Positions 1 to 5,262 of a stretch of DNA of 8,972 bases are shown here, piece by piece. Location of the stretch: positions 1 to 8,972 of the forward strand of contig CALAHA010000039.1 of NCBI GenBank assembly GCA_937891565.1, in the 5' to 3' direction. Position 1 is the first letter of the stretch. The number at the start of each line of letters is the position of its first letter. The notes under the pieces are model-generated. The model did not search any database. It worked only from the letters and a program-made list of their open reading frames with translations, and was not told the origin of the DNA. The translations under genes were made by a program, and so were the position numbers. Origin of the DNA: an uncultured Ilumatobacter sp. (GTDB lineage Bacteria > Actinomycetota > Acidimicrobiia > Acidimicrobiales > Ilumatobacteraceae).

Positions 1-578
1 ACCGGTTCGGCGCGCGTTCGCAGAACCGCGAGCGACTGAGGGTGAATGTCCTCGTGAACAAAGAAGCGCTGCGATTTCGACTTTGATTGGCGGCGCGCCA
101 TCGTCATTGCTTCGGCGACCGCTGTTCCTTCGTCAAGCAGCGAGGCGTTGGCGACATCGAGTCCAGTAAGTTCGGTGACGAGGGTCTGAAAGTTGAGAAT
201 GGCTTCAAGACGACCCTGGCTGATTTCTGGCTGATATGGCGTGTACGCCGTGTACCAAGCGGGATTTTCGAGCACGTTGCGGGCAATAACCGGGGGAGTG
301 ATCGTGCCCGTGTAACCCATGCCGATCAAGCTGGTCACGACCTGATTTTTGCTGGCAATCGCACGCAGCCGACGGACTGCCTCGGCCTCGGGCACAGCAG
401 GTGCCAGGCCGAGCGGTTCATCCGAACGAATGGAGTCGGGCATGGTCATGTCAAGGAGTTCGTCCACCGACCCGACGCCAATCGTGTCGAGCATGTGTGC
501 CATGTCAGAGGCCGAGGGGCCAATGTGACGGCGGACGAATTCGTCGGGTTCAAACAGATCGTCGATCGGTGTAGGCAC
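1..578 (-). CDS. gcvP: Glycine dehydrogenase (decarboxylating), P-protein, N-terminal part
   Basis: This is the PLP-dependent P-protein of the glycine cleavage system. It decarboxylates glycine and passes the aminomethyl group to lipoyl H-protein. Reading the minus strand from a GTG at 578 gives 192 uninterrupted codons that leave the window at position 1. The family's N-terminal features are clear: FVRRHIGPS near residue 14, SLIGMGYTGT near 83, NPAWYTAYTPYQPEISQGR at 105-123, LLDEGTAVAEAM at 147-158 and FVHEDIHPQ near 173. The PLP lysine lies beyond the edge. The start is supported by the family N-terminus and by a GGAG six bases upstream of the GTG. The full protein is usually about 950 residues when encoded as one chain, so roughly four fifths is missing here. 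A glycine riboswitch directly upstream on the same strand confirms the assignment independently. Confidence 0.97.
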   Translation of the reverse strand, partial: MPTPIDDLFEPDEFVRRHIGPSASDMAHMLDTIGVGSVDELLDMTMPDSIRSDEPLGLAPAVPEAEAVRRLRAIASKNQVVTSLIGMGYTGTITPPVIARNVLENPAWYTAYTPYQPEISQGRLEAILNFQTLVTELTGLDVANASLLDEGTAVAEAMTMARRQSKSKSQRFFVHEDIHPQSLAVLRTRAEP

Positions 579-591
579 AGTTCACTCCGTG
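576..591 (-). promoter_or_regulatory. gcvP ribosome-binding site and GTG start
   Basis: The minus strand reads GGAG, six bases, then GTG. This site selects the GTG at 578 as the start of gcvP. The GGAGT can fold back on ACTC about ten bases upstream, giving a small hairpin that could hide the site. Confidence 0.6.
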
Positions 592-603
592 GATGGTGAG
601 TTG

Positions 604-773
604 GCCCCCGCTGTCTTCGTTGCCTGAGAGTTTTGATCCCCGTGGGCGAGCCGCCTGCATCTGCAGACGACTTCTTTCCAGCGTGCCTCACTCGAACGGT
701 CCTGGTGCTTGAGCGATTGCCGGGGTGGGTTGCGCCTTCAGCGCCGGATTGAACCGGCTCTCCCGATTGAGTG
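604..773 (-). ncRNA. Tandem glycine riboswitch controlling gcvP
   Basis: Read on the minus strand, this leader has the order of conserved blocks of a two-aptamer glycine riboswitch. Aptamer 1 (773-689) starts with CACTC-aat-CGG, which pairs with CCG-ttc-GAGTG at its 3' end. It contains CGGGAGAG (765-758), a GCCGG/CCGGC hairpin, GCTGAAGGCGCAA and AGGACCG. A four-base linker leads to aptamer 2 (684-610), closed by CGCTG/CAGCG. Aptamer 2 contains CTGGAAAG, AACTCTCAGGCA (near 633-622) and GACAGCGGGG. The RNA ends about 25 bases before the GTG start. The bases ACTC just upstream can pair with GAGT overlapping the GGAG ribosome-binding site, which would suit translational control. I see no oligo-U terminator, so transcriptional control looks less likely. 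The family is known to activate gcv genes when glycine is abundant; the direction here is inferred. Confidence 0.93.
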
Positions 774-940
774 GATCGGCTTTTCAGTTGTGGGTGAACG
801 ATAGCAAGGTGGCACCGTCGACACGTGAACCCGCGCTGCGATGACATCGTCGCTCGGCTGCCGTTCCCACATGATTTTGACATTACCGAGACCGGTGCTC
901 TGCGTCGTTGCGAACCCGACGAGTTGGTCAGACTCTGGCA
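774..940. other. Divergent intergenic region between gcvP riboswitch and acyl-CoA ligase
   Basis: This 167-bp stretch must hold the promoters of both divergent transcripts. On the minus strand a TATCGT (803-798) is a possible -10 for the gcvP leader, but no good -35 sits at the right distance. On the plus strand there is a perfect TTGACA at 877-882, with only CTGCGT at the 17-base position. A CAGACT lies six bases before the ligase ATG at 941. I see no convincing gene in the stretch; its open frames are not supported by any family resemblance. Confidence 0.45.
877..905 (+). promoter_or_regulatory. Possible promoter of the acyl-CoA ligase gene
   Basis: A perfect TTGACA at 877-882 faces the ligase gene. 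The hexamer 17 bases further on (900-905) is CTGCGT, a poor -10. This is suggestive only. The start point could instead be set by CAGACT close to the ATG, giving an almost leaderless transcript. Confidence 0.3.
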
Positions 941-2398
941 ATGTCAACCATTTCCTTTCCGGCTCGACTCCGTGCTCTCGCTGCTGGACAACCCGATGCG
1001 GCCGCTGTCAGCTGCTCCGGCACAACTCTGACCCGCTCGGCATTGCAGTCAAGCGCAACCCGCTTGGCCAGAGAACTACAGGACCACGGTGTCGAGTCAG
1101 GCGACTATGTCACTGTCGCGCTCCCAAACTCAACTGAGTGGTTCGTTGCATATGTGGCGTGCTGGATGCTCGGTGCTGTGCCACAGCCGACGTCGGCCAA
1201 GCTGCCAGCGCGCGAGCTCGCAGCTCTCGTAGAGCTCGCCAAATCGAAGGTCGTGATCGGCGCCCCAGCGTCGGCCGTCGCGTTGCTGCCGGACGAGATT
1301 GTGCACCTGCCGCTCGGCCATGTTCCTGACCCAGCGGTCTCTGACGACCCGCTACCCGATGCCGTTTCGCCGGCCTGGAAAGCCCCGACGTCTGGGGGCT
1401 CGACCGGTCGACCGAAGCTGATCGTGTCCGGCGATCCAGCCATCTACGACCTTGACGCACCTTTACCATTTGAGCTCGAAGCTGACGGCTGCCTCGTCAT
1501 GCCGGGCCCTCTCTACCACAACGGCCCCGGGGTCTGGGCGTGCCAGGCGCTCCTCGCCGGCAACCACGTCGTACTGCTGCCAAAATTCGATGCTGCGGCA
1601 ACGCTCGCCGCGATCGAGACGCATCGTGGCGACGTCGTGTACATGGTCCCTACCATGATGAAGCGCATTCTGCGGCTCGAACCCGACGTCCGGCTCGGCT
1701 TCGATCTGTCGTCGCTGCGCATCGTCTGGCATCTTGCCGAACCGTGTCCGGCATGGTTGAAGCAGGAGTGGATTGACTGGCTCGGTGCCGAACGTATCTA
1801 CGAGCTCTACGCCGGCACCGAGGCACAGGCCGTCACTATCATCACCGGCACCGAGTGGCTCGAACACCGAGGTTCGGTTGGCCGAGTAACCACCGGCGAG
1901 ATGAAGATCTGCGACGAGGACGGAAATGATTTGCCCGTCGGCGAGCAGGGCGAAGTGTGGATGCGGTCGAACCGAGACACACCGACTTACAAGTACGTGG
2001 GGGCCGAAGCAAAAGTGCTCGAGGGCGGATGGGAGTCGCTCGGCGACATCGGCTGGTTCGATACCGACGGCTATCTGTATCTTGGCGACCGCGTTGCTGA
2101 CATGATTCTGAGCGGCGGAGCGAATATCTATCCCGCCGAAGTCGAAGCCGCCCTCAATGAACATCCGCTCGTCGAATCATGCGCCGTCATCGGGCTCCCG
2201 AACGAAGATCGCGGCAACGACGTGCATGCGATTGTGCAAGCCATCGATATCAGTGACAACGAGCTACTTGAGTTCCTGGCGGAGCGGCTCGCGACGTACA
2301 AGATGCCCCGGTCGTTTGAATACGTGACCCAGCCGCTGCGCGATGACGCCGGAAAAATCCGCCGCTCGGCGCTACGCGCCGAGCGGCTTCATTCGTAG
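941..2398 (+). CDS. AMP-forming acyl-CoA synthetase (ANL superfamily)
   Basis: A 485-residue adenylate-forming ligase that activates a carboxylic acid with ATP to an acyl-adenylate and transfers it to coenzyme A. The core motifs are present in order: the phosphate loop SGGSTGRPK at 151-159, the A5 motif YAGTE at 290-294, the A7 motif GDIGWFDTDGY at 368-378, the hinge and A8 region DRVADMILSGGANIYPAEVE at 383-402, and A10 GKIRR at 471-475 with the expected catalytic lysine K472. Nothing essential is missing. The acid cannot be fixed from sequence; the layout resembles FadD-like and bile-acid or steroid CoA ligases. The frame opens at a TTG at 908, but the ATG at 941 gives a natural N-terminus (MSTISFPARL) and is preferred. 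No strong Shine-Dalgarno precedes either. The gene stands alone, divergent from gcvP and convergent with the M23 gene, with four bases between the stop codons. Its last codons contain the neighbour's terminator hairpin. Confidence 0.93.
   Translation: MSTISFPARLRALAAGQPDAAAVSCSGTTLTRSALQSSATRLARELQDHGVESGDYVTVALPNSTEWFVAYVACWMLGAVPQPTSAKLPARELAALVELAKSKVVIGAPASAVALLPDEIVHLPLGHVPDPAVSDDPLPDAVSPAWKAPTSGGSTGRPKLIVSGDPAIYDLDAPLPFELEADGCLVMPGPLYHNGPGVWACQALLAGNHVVLLPKFDAAATLAAIETHRGDVVYMVPTMMKRILRLEPDVRLGFDLSSLRIVWHLAEPCPAWLKQEWIDWLGAERIYELYAGTEAQAVTIITGTEWLEHRGSVGRVTTGEMKICDEDGNDLPVGEQGEVWMRSNRDTPTYKYVGAEAKVLEGGWESLGDIGWFDTDGYLYLGDRVADMILSGGANIYPAEVEAALNEHPLVESCAVIGLPNEDRGNDVHAIVQAIDISDNELLEFLAERLATYKMPRSFEYVTQPLRDDAGKIRRSALRAERLHS
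2361..2387 (-). terminator. Rho-independent terminator of the M23 peptidase gene, inside the ligase 3' end
   Basis: A perfect 12-bp inverted repeat (2361-2372 and 2376-2387, GCCGCTCGGCGC in the left arm) encloses a 3-base loop. On the minus strand it is followed by GGATTTTTCC, so the hairpin comes just before a run of five U. It starts 15 bases after the M23 stop codon, the usual geometry for an intrinsic terminator. On the plus strand the hairpin is followed by TTCATTCGTAGTT, a weak U tract, so any termination of the ligase transcript would be less efficient. Confidence 0.8.
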
Positions 2399-2402
2399 TT
2401 GA

Positions 2403-4295
2403 TCACCCGGCCGGGACGAAGGAGCTCTGGTACTGCGGCGTGGTGTTGCCGCAATCGTCGATCGCCTTGAGGTAGGGGTACGGGTTGACCGCAGCCCCGC
2501 CGCCCGGATGAATTTCGAAGTGGAGGTGAGCGGTGGCGCTGCTGCCGGTGTTGCCGACAAATCCGACCACATCGCCTGCTTTGACCTTCGTACCAACTTC
2601 AATACCGGGAGCGAAGCCGCTCATATGCAGGTAAGTGAAATAGGTGCCGTCATTTTGGGCGACACGAAGGCCATTGCCAGCCGTGGCACCGGGCTTGTCC
2701 CAGTACTGCTTGGTGATGGTGCCGTCGACGACGGCGTAGAGCAGCTTTCCTTCTGCAGCGATGACGTCAACACCTTCATGAAGCCGTCCGTTGCCACGAG
2801 GGGCGTGCCACGTGTTGCCGTACCAGCACTGCCCCTGGATCGGGAATCTGTCGAGCTTGACCGAGGCCGCCGTCGACGTGCCAGCCTCTGCAAGGCCAAG
2901 CTTGTCGGCCACTTCTTGTGTCACCGTGCCAGTAACGGTGAGACCGTTGGCCTTCTGGAACGTGGAAATGGCGGCCTTCGTGGCGTTACCGAAGGATCCA
3001 TCGGCACCGCCGACCAGCTTGATCCCGGAATCGATCAGATGCTGCTGGAAGACTCGAACTCGTTCGCTGGACTCGCCCTTCTGCGGATATCCGTCAGGGG
3101 TCGGAGCGAAGGCGTTCGGCTCTGTTGCTGGCGTGCCCAAGTTCAAGAGCCGGGCCCCTGCCTCGGTGACCACTCCGTCCTGCGGAATTGCATTCACGCT
3201 CTGGAAACTGATTAATGCGGACTTCGTGGCGTTTCCGAACGATCCGTCGGCGCCGCCACGCACGACAAGTCCAGTGCCCATCAACGCTGTTTGGAGGTCC
3301 TTCACCAGCGGCCCCTGAGCACCCAGTGAGAGGCCCACGTAGGGGTTAGTTGCTGCGGGAGTGACCGGGGGAGTTGTGGTCCCCAGACCGAGCTTGATTG
3401 CAGTCGCTTCGTTCATCGCTCCACTGACATCAAGGCCATTGGACTCCTGGTACTTCGAAACTGCAGCCTTGGTCGCGTTGCCGAACACGCCGTCGGCGCC
3501 GCCACGCACGACCACGCCTGAGTCAATCAGTGCCTGCTGGACTTCCTTGACCATCTGACCACGCGCCCCGACCGCCAGGCCGACATACGGGTTGGGCTCT
3601 GGTGCCACTGTTGGTTCGTCCGGAGTGGCCGTTGCAGGGGGAGTGGCCGTTGCGGGCGGCGCAACGGGAGCGGACCCGCTCGTGATGCCGAGCTTGGAGG
3701 CAGTGGCCGCATCGACCACACCTGATCGACTCAGACCGTTCCAACCCTGGTATTGAGAGACAGCTGCGGCCGTCCCCTTGCCGTATCGGCCATCGACGCC
3801 GCCTGCGAGGTACACCCCAGCAGCAACGAGTCGTTCCTGGAGATCGGTGACCGAGGAACCAGTAGCGCCGATCTGCAGTCCTTTATGCGCAACAACTGTG
3901 GTGGTCGTCGGCGTTGTCGTGGCTGTCGGGCCGGTCGAGACTCCGAGCGCCGCCGCTGTAGCCGAATCGATTTCGCCGGACTGTGCGAGACCCTTGCTCA
4001 ACTGGAAGCTGACGACTGCGGCCCGTGTCGCTGCTCCGAAGCGACCATCAGCGCCGCCGCGGACGGTCACACCAGCCGAGATCAACGCTCGCTGCACCGT
4101 GGCAACTCCTGCACCGGCGGAACCCTGACGGAGACCAACAAGGCTTTGGGCAACCTGGGACGTGTGCACCGGCAGCGGTGCAGCCGATACCACGGCGGGC
4201 AGCGCTGACAATCCGCCACTCGCGACAAGCGCGCCACAAGCGCCCTGAAGGAGTAAGCGACGAAATCGATTTTGAGGAGACGCCTGTTTTGTCAT
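2403..4295 (-). CDS. Secreted M23 (LytM-type) endopeptidase with five peptidoglycan-binding domains
   Basis: A 630-residue exported cell-wall hydrolase predicted to cut peptide bridges in peptidoglycan. Residues 1-38 form a signal peptide: NRFRRLLLQ, then a hydrophobic stretch, with likely cleavage at VSA-AP. The double arginine could permit Tat export. Five PG_binding_1 modules follow at about 53-117, 137-203, 238-303, 320-387 and 404-467, each with a GG(A/V)DGxxG core. Ala/Pro/Thr-rich linkers lie near 121-136, 206-236, 305-318 and 388-402. The catalytic domain (about 485-610) has HEGVD (H506, D510), YLHMSG (H557) and HLHFE (H590, H592), matching the zinc and catalytic residues of active LytM enzymes. 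C490 and C615 could form a disulfide. GGGA lies 11 bases before the ATG, a rather distant ribosome-binding site. The gene appears monocistronic, with its own terminator in the convergent gene. I see no sign of inactivation. Confidence 0.95.
   Translation of the reverse strand: MTKQASPQNRFRRLLLQGACGALVASGGLSALPAVVSAAPLPVHTSQVAQSLVGLRQGSAGAGVATVQRALISAGVTVRGGADGRFGAATRAAVVSFQLSKGLAQSGEIDSATAAALGVSTGPTATTTPTTTTVVAHKGLQIGATGSSVTDLQERLVAAGVYLAGGVDGRYGKGTAAAVSQYQGWNGLSRSGVVDAATASKLGITSGSAPVAPPATATPPATATPDEPTVAPEPNPYVGLAVGARGQMVKEVQQALIDSGVVVRGGADGVFGNATKAAVSKYQESNGLDVSGAMNEATAIKLGLGTTTPPVTPAATNPYVGLSLGAQGPLVKDLQTALMGTGLVVRGGADGSFGNATKSALISFQSVNAIPQDGVVTEAGARLLNLGTPATEPNAFAPTPDGYPQKGESSERVRVFQQHLIDSGIKLVGGADGSFGNATKAAISTFQKANGLTVTGTVTQEVADKLGLAEAGTSTAASVKLDRFPIQGQCWYGNTWHAPRGNGRLHEGVDVIAAEGKLLYAVVDGTITKQYWDKPGATAGNGLRVAQNDGTYFTYLHMSGFAPGIEVGTKVKAGDVVGFVGNTGSSATAHLHFEIHPGGGAAVNPYPYLKAIDDCGNTTPQYQSSFVPAG
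2950..4090 (-). repeat. Five PG_binding_1 coding repeats in the M23 gene
   Basis: The segments encoding the GGADG core recur on the plus strand near 2990, 3234, 3482, 3780 and 4034. Spacing is roughly 245 to 300 bases. Domains 3, 4 and 5 share GGADGxFGNATK almost exactly, while domains 1 (GRFGAATR) and 2 (GRYGKGTA) have drifted. This suggests that the last three arose by more recent internal duplication. Confidence 0.85.
3623..3658. repeat. Two-copy 18-bp tandem repeat in a linker
   Basis: Two adjacent 18-bp units (3623-3640 and 3641-3658), both beginning GAGTGGCCGTTGC, match at 16 of 18 positions. On the minus strand they encode the repeated Ala-Thr-Ala-Thr-Pro-rich linker between PG-binding domains 2 and 3. 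Such linkers commonly vary in length by slippage. Confidence 0.7.
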
Positions 4296-4321
4296 GAACG
4301 ATCAATTCCCTGCATGTTTAG

Positions 4322-4438
4322 CTATCGGCGCAACAGCACCGGACATCAACCTTGAGCCATAGATCGAGGGTTGGATTTTGAGTCGAGCACAACACGAATG
4401 CTGCAATCCGCCAGACGGGCGACCACAAAATCCCTGGT
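4322..4438 (-). other. Potentially structured 5' leader of the M23 gene
   Basis: On the minus strand GACCA and TGGTC (about 4438-4420) form a 5-bp hairpin around GGGATTTTG. That loop is complementary to CAAAATCC further downstream (4380-4373), so either a pseudoknot or a switch between two folds is possible. Between the arms lie CGCC-CGTCT-GGCG and GCAGCA-TTCG-TGTTGT, the latter capped by a UUCG-type tetraloop with G-U pairs. A further hairpin, CGGTGC-TGTT-GCGCCG, sits close to the start codon. The individual pairings are visible in the sequence, but that they fold together or regulate anything is inference. Confidence 0.35.
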
Positions 4439-4519
4439 CAAAGGGCCAAGAGGAGATGCAGAGGACATTCTTACACAAAACAGAAAATATAGCCATCGCG
4501 TGACGACTTATTGACATAA

Positions 4520-4531
4520 CGATAATTATCG
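4520..4531. promoter_or_regulatory. Perfect 12-bp palindrome, possible operator
   Basis: CGATAATTATCG is a perfect palindrome in the AT-rich patch upstream of the M23 gene. Its position near the presumed promoter fits a dimeric regulator site. No family can be named; it does not have the 7-1-7 spacing of a Fur-type box. Confidence 0.35.
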
Positions 4532-4772
4532 GCGAGTCGTATGGATAACCGTGTCGTTGCGTCGCCAAATCTTGTGTTCAGTCCGCCGCCGAGCGAGACC
4601 TCGAAACCCATCCATCCGCTCAGCCGGATCTCGCTGAGGCCCGAGTCGTCAACGCGACCATCACCGGTGAGGCACCACCACCAAGACGCCACCACCAAAA
4701 CGCCACCGATCGCCCAGGACGAAGTCATGCCTGCAACGCTGAGGAATCCCGAAAACGCCGACCCGTGAAATA

Positions 4773-4795
4773 CTTTACGTCATGACATAATTACC
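4773..4795 (+). repeat. Left copy of 23-bp inverted repeat bracketing the small zinc-type gene
   Basis: This copy begins CTTTACGTCATGACA and matches the reverse complement of 5188-5210 at 21 of 23 positions, with the first 15 identical. It overlaps the stop codon (4793-4791) of the enclosed gene. It contains the palindrome GTCATGAC. Read on the plus strand it gives ATG ACA TAA, a copy of the gene's first codons in which the third codon is a stop. Confidence 0.85.
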
Positions 4796-5201
4796 GACGT
4801 ATGCCGGGTGCGGGCATTTCGCGATCGCGAAGTGGGCGCGCTGCCTCCATCAACCAGTCGAGCATTTCGGTGAGCTCGCGCACTGTCCGTGTACCGCCAA
4901 CTGCCATGTCTCGCTCGGTGTCTTCGACTGCGCACGCCATCGCGTACAAATCGTCGTGCAGTCGGTCGAGTTCGTCTCGAGCGATGACGAGTTCATTTTC
5001 ACTCAGGTCGAGTTCGTTGGCTCGCTGACGCGATACCCAATCCCATTGTCGACATCGTTGGCTGCAGAACCGTCGAGGTCTCCCGCGGCCAATTTGCACC
5101 GGCAGGACTCGGCGGCACCATCCACAATGCCGGGCCCCGCTCTTGGCCGCACCCGCGACCGCACTCTCGCCGAGGACAGGTTTTCCTGGCAATTCTGTCA
5201 T
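4791..5201 (-). CDS. Small CxxC/CxxxC zinc-binding-type protein, unknown function
   Basis: A 136-residue cytoplasmic protein when started at the ATG at 5201 (a TTG at 5219 would add six residues). It has two cysteine pairs, C26-GW-C29 and C46-SQR-C50, separated by a basic segment (IGRGRPRR). This is the pattern of a treble-clef or zinc-ribbon type metal site, often linked to nucleic-acid binding. The motif with GRPRRFCSQRCRQ resembles short proteins widespread in Actinomycetota that have no assigned role. Residues 61-125 are charged and likely helical, with possible coiled coil. No ribosome-binding site precedes the ATG. TAGTCT ends seven bases before it, so a leaderless transcript is likely. 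The gene is divergent from the aldolase gene, with 61 bases between the starts. Both ends overlap copies of a 23-bp inverted repeat. Coding status is supported by the intact cysteine motif; function is unknown. Confidence 0.82.
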   Translation of the reverse strand: MTELPGKPVLGESAVAGAAKSGARHCGWCRRVLPVQIGRGRPRRFCSQRCRQWDWVSRQRANELDLSENELVIARDELDRLHDDLYAMACAVEDTERDMAVGGTRTVRELTEMLDWLMEAARPLRDREMPAPGIRR

Positions 5202-5210
5202 GACGTAAAG
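5188..5210 (-). repeat. Right copy of 23-bp inverted repeat, covering the start of the small zinc-type gene
   Basis: On the minus strand this starts CTTTACGTCATGACA and continues into the gene (ATG ACA GAA TTG). It is the partner of 4773-4795. The palindrome GTCATGAC is centred on the start codon, so a protein bound here would block initiation. Confidence 0.85.
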
Positions 5211-5214
5211 ACTA
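5202..5214 (-). promoter_or_regulatory. -10 box for a leaderless transcript of the small zinc-type gene
   Basis: On the minus strand TAGTCT is followed by seven bases and then the ATG at 5201. This matches TANNNT at the distance that would place the start point on the A of the ATG. No good -35 is visible. Confidence 0.4.
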
Positions 5215-5262
5215 CGCAATCACAGCCGTTGGACCGCGAACCTTGTCTGCGAGACTTCAAGG

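Larger units (their letters stand above)
4296..4790. other. Long gene-poor region upstream of the M23 gene
   Basis: About 495 bp lie between the M23 start and the stop of the small zinc-type gene; both are minus-strand genes. The stretch 4440-4540 is much more AT-rich than its surroundings and is the likeliest place for the M23 promoter, which would leave a leader of roughly 150-200 bases. It contains a 12-bp palindrome at 4520-4531 and several inverted repeats in the leader (4322-4438). A minus-strand open frame of 85 codons (4728-4471) starts with a Trp-rich hydrophobic segment (ASWWWCLTG). It has no clear ribosome-binding site and runs into the AT-rich patch, so I do not call it a gene. 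The overlapping frames on both strands have no family resemblance. I found no good match to a known riboswitch class. Confidence 0.5.

Noticed and set aside
87..599. 170-codon plus-strand open frame
   Set aside because: It is antisense to gcvP and its ribosome-binding site; the minus frame has the clear P-protein sequence.
908..940. Upstream TTG start for the acyl-CoA ligase
   Set aside because: The 11 extra residues (Arg-rich) do not look like the family's N-terminus, and the ATG at 941 gives a normal one.
1463..2164. 233-codon minus-strand open frame
   Set aside because: It lies fully antisense to the acyl-CoA ligase, whose motifs are all in the plus frame. It shows no domain and has shadow-like composition.
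2508..3215. 235-codon plus-strand open frame
   Set aside because: It is antisense to the M23 catalytic and PG-binding domains, with no recognisable family.
4520..4531. Fur or IdeR binding box
   Set aside because: GATAATTATC shares half-site letters with a Fur box, but the spacing is not that of the 7-1-7 repeat. It does not resemble the IdeR consensus.
4296..4540. c-di-AMP (ydaO-type) riboswitch before the M23 gene
   Set aside because: The context is typical and CCGATAGCTAAAC near the start codon loosely resembles the conserved CAGCTAACC block. The other conserved blocks are missing, and the match lies too close to the start codon.
4541..4768. 75-codon plus-strand open frame rich in Pro, His and Thr
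   Set aside because: It has no ribosome-binding site, low-complexity composition and no family resemblance. It overlaps a minus frame of similar length.
4773..5210. Insertion sequence or MITE
   Set aside because: Inverted repeats are present, but the enclosed protein is not a transposase and no target-site duplication is visible outside the repeats.
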